In this document: one piece after another, positions 33,815 to 38,691 of the stretch
Layout of the letters: every line of letters begins with the position of its first letter
Position numbering within the stretch: the first letter of the stretch is position 1
Origin: DATLXH01 sp035576005
GTDB taxonomy: Bacteria; Acidobacteriota; Thermoanaerobaculia; Gp7-AA8
Direction: 5' to 3'
NCBI GenBank assembly: GCA_035576005.1
Contig: DATLXH010000120.1
Span: 1-38,691, forward strand
Length of the DNA stretch: 38,691 nt
The notes under the pieces: model-generated
Seen by the model: the letters and a program-made list of their open reading frames with translations, nothing else
The model's database searches: none
What the model was told of the DNA's origin: nothing
Made by a program: the position numbers and the translations under genes

Positions 33815-34651
33815 GTGGAAGAGCCGGCGTTACGATTCAAGCGAGTCGATGGCATTGTCGTCCCGCTGATCCTTTTTCTCGGCGTCTACCTCTCCTGCTT
33901 TCTACTCGCGGCGATGGGGAGCGGAGCGTCAGGGACGCGGCTCCAGTGGCTCGCACTGGCGTCCGTCCTGTTCGCTACGAGGATTGCGGTAACGGTCGTG
34001 GAGCGCGGCGAATGGCCGATCGGCTTCGGCCGGCTGGCTGATCGCTCGGTCCGCGAACTCCTGGCCGGCCTCGCGCTTGCCGTTCTCCTGGTCGGGCTCG
34101 GCGACGTGCTGCTGCGTCTTGCGGGAGCCGTCGCGCACTCGAGGTCAGGATCGATGGATGCTGCTCTCATCGCTTCGTTCTTTCTGCCGGCGGCCCTTCA
34201 CGAAGAGATTCTGTTTCGAGGTTACCTGCTCCAGAAGCTGCTGACATGGCGACGCGATGCGGCTCTCTGCATCAGCTCCTTCCTCTTCACGGCCGCGCAC
34301 GCCGGGAACGACAACCTTACCGCCATTGCGATCTTGAATATTTTTCTGGCCGGATTGCTGCTCGGTCTTGCCTATCTGTTGTACCGAAGGCTCTGGCTCC
34401 CGCTCGGGATTCACTTCGGTTGGAACGTGATGTCGGGGCCGCTCCTGGGCTACCGTGTCAGCGGCATGCCGGTGAGTGACACGATGTATCGAGCGGATCT
34501 CACTGGTCCTTCCTGGCTTTCAGGGGGAACCTTTGGCGTCGAAGGAAGTGTGATGATGACCTTTGTGGAGCTCATGGCAATCGCATCAGCTTCATATCTG
34601 TTGCAGAAAAAAGAAATGCTCGAACGGAGCGAAGCGTTGGCCCGCCTGTGA
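33815..34651 (+). CDS. CPBP-family intramembrane glutamic endopeptidase (CAAX protease-like)
   Basis: A 278-residue protein with about seven or eight membrane helices. Catalytic motifs of the CPBP/Rce1 family are present: the paired glutamates and Arg in HEEILFRGYL, the first His in LFTAAHAGN and the second in GIHFGWN. Known members cleave within membranes or mature small peptides; the substrate here is unknown. The start is GTG 33815 with no clear ribosome site; the frame is open upstream but has no start codon before it. It follows the second ExbD gene by 68 nt and probably belongs to the operon. The stop codon TGA (34649-34651) lies inside a family A terminus. Confidence 0.87.
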   Translation: MEEPALRFKRVDGIVVPLILFLGVYLSCFLLAAMGSGASGTRLQWLALASVLFATRIAVTVVERGEWPIGFGRLADRSVRELLAGLALAVLLVGLGDVLLRLAGAVAHSRSGSMDAALIASFFLPAALHEEILFRGYLLQKLLTWRRDAALCISSFLFTAAHAGNDNLTAIAILNIFLAGLLLGLAYLLYRRLWLPLGIHFGWNVMSGPLLGYRVSGMPVSDTMYRADLTGPSWLSGGTFGVEGSVMMTFVELMAIASASYLLQKKEMLERSEALARL

Positions 34652-34663
34652 GAAATGCGGGCT
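34646..34663. repeat. Isolated family A terminus
   Basis: CTGTGAGAAATGCGGGCT matches the right terminus of the full elements (for example 37983-38000), without any interior. It overlaps the last codon and stop of the CPBP gene. Confidence 0.75.
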
Positions 34664-34739
34664 GGTTCCGCTCGCCGCTCCCGCTGATTCCTGTGAGTCG
34701 GCCTGAACGAAAATCCTGAATGGCAGAAAGAGGAGACTT

Positions 34740-35915
34740 ATGAGAGAGATCGTCATAGTGGACGGCGCAAGGACCCCGATGGCCGAGTACAACGGTCATT
34801 TCACGGACACGAGCGCGATCGACCTCGGCGTCGTCGCTGCGAAGGAGACAATCCGGCGGAGTGGATTCGATGCTGACGAGATCGATCACGTCATCATCGG
34901 CAACGCACTTCAGACTTCGGGCGACGCGATCTACGGTGCCCGCCACGTCGGGTTGAAGGCTGGCATTCCGAAACACGTCCCTGCGCTCACCGTCAACCGG
35001 CTCTGCGGCTCGGGAATCCAGTCACTCATCAGCGGTGCCGAACAGATCCTGCTCGAGGAATCGACCACGGTCCTTGCGGGCGGAATGGAGAACATGTCCC
35101 AGGCCCCTCACGTCATTCGTGGCGCCCGAAAGGGCTTCAAGCTTGGTCAGGGCGCGATCGAAGACTCGCTCATGGTTGCGTTGCTCGATACGTACTGCGG
35201 CTACTACATGGCACAGACGTCGGACAATCTGGCGAAAAAGTACGAGATCTCACGCGAGGCGCAGGACGAATACGCCCTTCGCAGTCAGCAGTGTGCCGCG
35301 AGGGCCAGCGAGTCGGGATTCTTTTCTGCTGAGATCGCTCCGGTCGAGGTCGGTCGCAAAGGGGAGAGGATCACAGCGGACGATCACATCCGTCCCGACA
35401 CGACGATGGAGGGGCTCGCAAAGCTCAAACCTGCCTTTTCCAAGGAGGGTTTCGTCACAGCGGGCAATGCAAGCGGAATCGTTGACGGCGCTGCGATGCT
35501 GCTGCTCACCACGGCAGAAAAGGCGAAAGAGAAAGGGAAGACGCCTATGGGTCGCGTGGTCTCATGGGGGATTGCGGGATGCGATCCGGAAATCATGGGA
35601 ATCGGGCCGGTGCCGGCGACGCGCATCGCGCTCAAGAAAGCGGGCCTCGAGCTCGACGCGATCGACCTCGTCGAGATCAATGAAGCATTCGCCGGACAGA
35701 TCCTCGCGGTGTCCAAGGAACTGGGACTCGATCCGGACAAGCTCAACGTGAACGGCGGCGCAATCGCTCTGGGACATCCGCTGGCCGCTTCGGGGACCCG
35801 TCTGGTTCTGACGCTGCTCCATGAACTAGCTCGCAGGAAAAAGCGCTATGGCCTGGCGTCGGCTTGTATCGGTGGCGGCCAGGGAATCGCGATGATCGTC
35901 GAGAACATCTCGTGA
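34740..35915 (+). CDS. Acetyl-CoA C-acyltransferase (thiolase)
   Basis: A 391-residue thiolase that cleaves 3-ketoacyl-CoA, or runs the reverse condensation. The nucleophile Cys89 is in NRLCGSGIQ, the catalytic His346 in GGAIALGHPLAASGTR and the second Cys376 in SACIGGGQG. The start MREIVIVDGARTPM and GAGGAG 5-6 nt upstream are typical. Together with the dehydrogenase and two hydratases in the window it completes a beta-oxidation cycle except for the acyl-CoA dehydrogenase, though the genes are not in one operon. Confidence 0.96.
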   Translation: MREIVIVDGARTPMAEYNGHFTDTSAIDLGVVAAKETIRRSGFDADEIDHVIIGNALQTSGDAIYGARHVGLKAGIPKHVPALTVNRLCGSGIQSLISGAEQILLEESTTVLAGGMENMSQAPHVIRGARKGFKLGQGAIEDSLMVALLDTYCGYYMAQTSDNLAKKYEISREAQDEYALRSQQCAARASESGFFSAEIAPVEVGRKGERITADDHIRPDTTMEGLAKLKPAFSKEGFVTAGNASGIVDGAAMLLLTTAEKAKEKGKTPMGRVVSWGIAGCDPEIMGIGPVPATRIALKKAGLELDAIDLVEINEAFAGQILAVSKELGLDPDKLNVNGGAIALGHPLAASGTRLVLTLLHELARRKKRYGLASACIGGGQGIAMIVENIS

Positions 35916-36008
35916 TTTAGTTGCCTGCACTTGTGTACATGGCTTCGCCGCTCTCCAGGCGAGAGTCGCCCGGCCCACTGGGAACGTTGTGATGAGTGAT
36001 GCGCGCGC

Positions 36009-37814
36009 TTGACCCCCTCCTTCACAGATCCCCAGCCCCTCAATTCCCTGCAGCGACGTGGCGCCGTCGCGCTTTTCTGCATCGTCGCCCTGTCGCGCTT
36101 GTGGGCTCGTTCGAAAACCATCTGGGAGTGGGACGAGGTCCTTCTCTGCCTGGGAATGCGCGAGTTCGACGTTTCGGCGCACCATCCTCATCCACCCGGA
36201 TTTCCTGTATTCATCGCACTCGGCAAGCTGCTGCGGCCACTCGTTGAGAGCGACTTTCGCGCACTTCAGACGGTCAATCTCTTCGCTGCAGTGCTGCTTG
36301 CCCCCGCACTGTTTCACCTCACGCGAGAGCTCGGCTTCCGTTTTCGCACCGCGATCATTGCGACAGCCGTTGCGGCCTTTCTGCCGAACGTCTGGTTCTA
36401 TGGAGGCACTGCGTTCAGTGATATCTCCTCGCTCGCCGCCTCCGTCGGAGGGGCGGGACTGCTCCTGTCCGGACGGCGCAATCGTAGTCACTACTGGTGG
36501 GGTGTAATTGCCTTTGCGATTGCGGCAGGCATCCGCCCTCAGACGATCCTGCTCGCTCCGCTGCCGTTCGTTCTTGCTTCGATCGATCGCGCCCGGACTC
36601 GCAGATGGGAGCCTCTGGCAGCGCTCGTTGTGGGGGCAGCAATCGTCGCGGGCGTGTACGCGGCCGCAGCCGGCGCAACCGGTTCCTGGAGCAAGTTTCA
36701 GAGTGCGATTACCCATCATGCGAGCTATATCCAAACGATTGATTCATTCAGGAGCCCCTCGAGACCGGGGCTCGGCTCGATCTTCAATGCATTTTTCTTC
36801 AAGCAGTACGCTCATCTTGCTACCGGCTACCTGATCACACTGTTCGTCCTGATCTCGTGCGCATCAGCAGCGCGGAACCGATCCCGGCCCGTGGGGCTCG
36901 CGCTACTCCTCTTCGCCCCCTTCTGTCTCTCCGCGGCGTTGATGCTCGACCGTTTCAGCGTCAGTCGTTACGCGGTGGGGTACAGTCCGTTGTTCGCAAT
37001 CATGTTCGCCCATGGGCTCGGCGTGGCGTCGGGGTGGCTGCCTTCTTCCAGCCGCGGCCGCAAGGTCTTCGAGTACTCGATGGCGAGCGCAACCATCGTC
37101 TGGATGACTGCCTGGTTCATCCCGTCACTCCAGCATGTTCGCAGCGAGAGCTCGCCTTCTTTCTCGGCGGTGCAGTGGATTCGCTCGAACCTTCCCATCT
37201 CTCAGAGCACGCTTTTCGTTGCGACGGCAATGGACCCCTTTCGCGAGTACTTCCTTCCCGACTATCGCTACGAGGCGATCGTCGATGAAAGCTCGCTACC
37301 GCTCGAGCTTCCGAAGCAGGGACAGGGGTGGATCCTCGCGGAGGGGGAGGATGACCGCGCTCCAGCACGTTTCACCAGGCCGAAGAAGGGGCCGCTATGG
37401 AAGACTGCCCGCCGCCGTTACTTCGAGACGTTCGTTACGAAAGCTGAGAGCGCTCTGGAGCTTTCGGAGGAGTGGATGCCTGTGGAGCGTGAGGGCACCA
37501 GGCTCTGGCGCGCCATGGGGAGTCATGGAACCATCGAGCTGTCCTCGCCGGCCCCGCGCTCGCTGCTCAAGATCCGCCTGGCTGGACCGCAATGGACCGA
37601 CGCTGTCAATGTGGTGATCCGGTTCAACGGCGTCGAACTCGATCGCTTTGTGGCTCCAGGATGGGAGATCACTCGCGAATACAAAGTTTCATCGTTCACG
37701 GACGGAAAAAAGAATCGGCTCGAGCTGCTATCCGACACGACCACACCAGACGAGCAGGGCCGACTGGTGGGTCTGCGGTTATATTCTGTATCCTTCCGCG
37801 CGAAGGGGCGCTGA
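36009..37814 (+). CDS. GT-C type membrane glycosyltransferase (PMT/ArnT-like)
   Basis: A 601-residue membrane protein. The first periplasmic loop has the acidic motif WEWDEVLLCL (Glu/Asp near residues 39-42) and then HHPHPPGFPVFIALGKLL, as in GT-C enzymes that use polyprenyl-phosphate sugars. About ten membrane helices follow to residue 385, and a soluble C-terminal domain (about 390-600) has beta-rich sequence. The start is TTG at 36009; no ATG is available before the first helix and no clear ribosome site exists, so the start is soft. The donor and acceptor are unknown. The gene stops 2-3 nt before a family A element. Confidence 0.82.
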   Translation: MTPSFTDPQPLNSLQRRGAVALFCIVALSRLWARSKTIWEWDEVLLCLGMREFDVSAHHPHPPGFPVFIALGKLLRPLVESDFRALQTVNLFAAVLLAPALFHLTRELGFRFRTAIIATAVAAFLPNVWFYGGTAFSDISSLAASVGGAGLLLSGRRNRSHYWWGVIAFAIAAGIRPQTILLAPLPFVLASIDRARTRRWEPLAALVVGAAIVAGVYAAAAGATGSWSKFQSAITHHASYIQTIDSFRSPSRPGLGSIFNAFFFKQYAHLATGYLITLFVLISCASAARNRSRPVGLALLLFAPFCLSAALMLDRFSVSRYAVGYSPLFAIMFAHGLGVASGWLPSSSRGRKVFEYSMASATIVWMTAWFIPSLQHVRSESSPSFSAVQWIRSNLPISQSTLFVATAMDPFREYFLPDYRYEAIVDESSLPLELPKQGQGWILAEGEDDRAPARFTRPKKGPLWKTARRRYFETFVTKAESALELSEEWMPVEREGTRLWRAMGSHGTIELSSPAPRSLLKIRLAGPQWTDAVNVVIRFNGVELDRFVAPGWEITREYKVSSFTDGKKNRLELLSDTTTPDEQGRLVGLRLYSVSFRAKGR

Positions 37815-37816
37815 TC

Positions 37817-38000
37817 TAGCCCGCATTTCTCACAGACCTTTGTCGTGAGACGGCGGAGAGTGGCTTAGATGCGAGGCGCACGGCGATTTTGCGACGAAGG
37901 CATAGTCGACACTATGTCAAGGAGCGAAATTGCCGTGCAACGAAGCAGACAGGCCGCTATCCGTCGTCTCGCGGCGAAGGTCTGTGAGAAATGCGGGCTA
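37817..38000. repeat. Family A palindromic element, full length, reverse orientation
   Basis: A 184-bp imperfect palindrome, the reverse complement of the 4812-4997 form. The ends TAGCCCGCATTTCTCACAG and its complement (to 38000) are both intact, and TA is present at both edges. It starts right after the stop of the glycosyltransferase gene. Confidence 0.88.
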
Positions 38001-38059
38001 CCAGAGGGAAGATTGGAAATCGGACTCGTAACGACCGGACAGGGACAAAGGGATAGCTG

Positions 38060-38356
38060 ATGACTGACGACGTGAAAACATCACCAGTGACAAACAACAA
38101 AGCCTCCAGCAGATTCGAGACGGAAGTGGATGGCCATACGGCTGTCGCGGAATACAAGCTCAACGATAAGGTCATTACCTTCACTCATACGGAAGTGCCG
38201 CGAGAGCTCGAGGGGCAGGGTGTTGCCAAGCGACTGATCAAGACGGCACTCGACCATGCAAGGTCGGAGAAGCTACAGGTGGAGCCACTCTGCCAGTTCG
38301 TTTCGAGCTACATCAAGAGGCATCCGGAGTACGAAGACCTTGTTTCAAAAGGGTGA
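38060..38356 (+). CDS. Small GNAT-fold N-acetyltransferase (YjdJ-like)
   Basis: A 98-residue protein of the compact GNAT group. It contains the acetyl-CoA pyrophosphate-binding loop EGQGVAKRLI after TEVPREL, and the C-terminal pattern VEPLCQFVSSYIKRHPEY that is diagnostic of this group. Members are usually single-domain cytoplasmic acetyltransferases of unknown substrate. The ATG follows a weak ribosome site (GGGACAAAGGG) by 6-7 nt. It lies alone behind a family A element. Confidence 0.88.
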   Translation: MTDDVKTSPVTNNKASSRFETEVDGHTAVAEYKLNDKVITFTHTEVPRELEGQGVAKRLIKTALDHARSEKLQVEPLCQFVSSYIKRHPEYEDLVSKG

Positions 38357-38469
38357 CGCGTCGCCTCCAGGGCTTTGCGCCGCGGCTGTCCCGTCGATGG
38401 GACCGGAGTAGAAGCTTGCGAGGTCCCTCGCCCCTCCCACCTCACGGGTACTGAGCCGCGCAGCGGCGT

Positions 38470-38522
38470 CCCCTCTCCCCGGCGGGGAGAGGGAAGCGAG
38501 CGAAGCGAAGCAGGGAGAGGGG
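38470..38522. repeat. Family E REP unit
   Basis: CCCTCTCCCCGGCGGGGAG hairpin followed by a GAAGCGAGCGAAGCGAAGC spacer and GGGAGAGGGG. The unit and its flanks (about 38453-38530) match the reverse complement of about 12351-12430. Nothing else is recognisable between 38357 and 38600. Confidence 0.8.
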
Positions 38523-38600
38523 CGTGAAAGTCCTGAGACCCCGGTGGAAAGGGCTAGGAGCCTGCGCGGTAGAAAGGACGAATGGCTGGTAAAATCGGGC

Positions 38601-38691
38601 ATGCCGACAAGTTACCGCGAGTACATGCCCGAGCAGTCGTTGCTACTGCCGCCCTCGTTGCGTGATTGGTTGCCCGAAGGGCACTTGGTTC
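38601..38691 (+). mobile_element. IS1182-like transposase, N-terminal fragment cut by window end
   Basis: Thirty codons are visible: PTSYREYMPEQ followed by SLLLPPSLRDWLPEGHLV. The LLPPSLxDWLPExHL pattern is the characteristic N-terminus of IS1182/DUF772-type transposases. The reading frame is open at the window edge. No terminal inverted repeat could be defined upstream. Confidence 0.8.

Overview
The window reads as a chromosomal piece of a Gram-negative (diderm), aerobic, heterotrophic bacterium with GC-rich codons. A GWxTD-domain protein, a TonB protein with a Gly-Val repeat, Mac-type efflux genes and very abundant palindromic intergenic repeats make Acidobacteriota or a close relative my best guess; no rRNA or marker phylogeny is available to prove it. 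There is no phage, CRISPR array or recognisable defence island. Both window ends fall in repetitive DNA (a repeat copy at base 1, an IS transposase start at 38601), as expected if this is a whole contig broken at repeats.

Layout. 1-6.5 kb: a stand-alone response-regulator receiver (-), an unknown proline-rich membrane protein 3 nt ahead of uvrB, an APP1-type phosphatase (-) and a Rieske oxygenase alpha subunit (-). 6.5-13.7 kb: a beta-CASP nuclease, then an efflux operon of TolC, a Yip1-like membrane protein, a MacA-like adaptor, a MacB-type ATPase and a MacB-type permease, the last separated from its ATPase by a REP cluster. 14.0-16.4 kb (-): a DsbA-like thioredoxin-fold protein and an MFS transporter. 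16.7-20.6 kb: 3-hydroxyacyl-CoA dehydrogenase, enoyl-CoA hydratase and an HMGL-like carbon-carbon lyase/synthase, then an SRPBCC protein (-) and tRNA-Leu(CAA). 21.0-26.5 kb: a secreted subtilisin-like protease, a methylglutaconyl-CoA-hydratase-like crotonase overlapping a biotin carboxylase, and a small acidic protein. 26.7-30.3 kb: GWxTD protein, ribBA and a TDO-like enzyme. 30.5-34.7 kb: one promoter followed by a TPR lipoprotein, TonB, ExbB/TolQ, two ExbD/TolR and a CPBP protease. 34.7-38.4 kb: thiolase, a GT-C membrane glycosyltransferase and a small GNAT protein, ending in an IS1182-like transposase start.

How it fits together. The acyl-CoA genes (hydratases, dehydrogenase, thiolase, biotin carboxylase, HMGL-like enzyme) suggest fatty-acid and branched-chain amino-acid breakdown. 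TDO and the Rieske oxygenase add oxygen-dependent catabolism. TolC/Mac and TonB/ExbBD are trans-envelope machines. I found no obviously new multi-gene system.

The most unusual content is intergenic. At least five families of inverted-repeat elements (called A-E here) fill most gaps. Family A (7 loci) has constant ends and an exchangeable interior, and one copy contains family D. Families B and E look like REP doublets, and family C is a 161-bp element with inverted ends. Three genes take their stop codon from a repeat, and the biotin carboxylase ends 12 nt before one. The 666-928 gap shows nothing recognisable.
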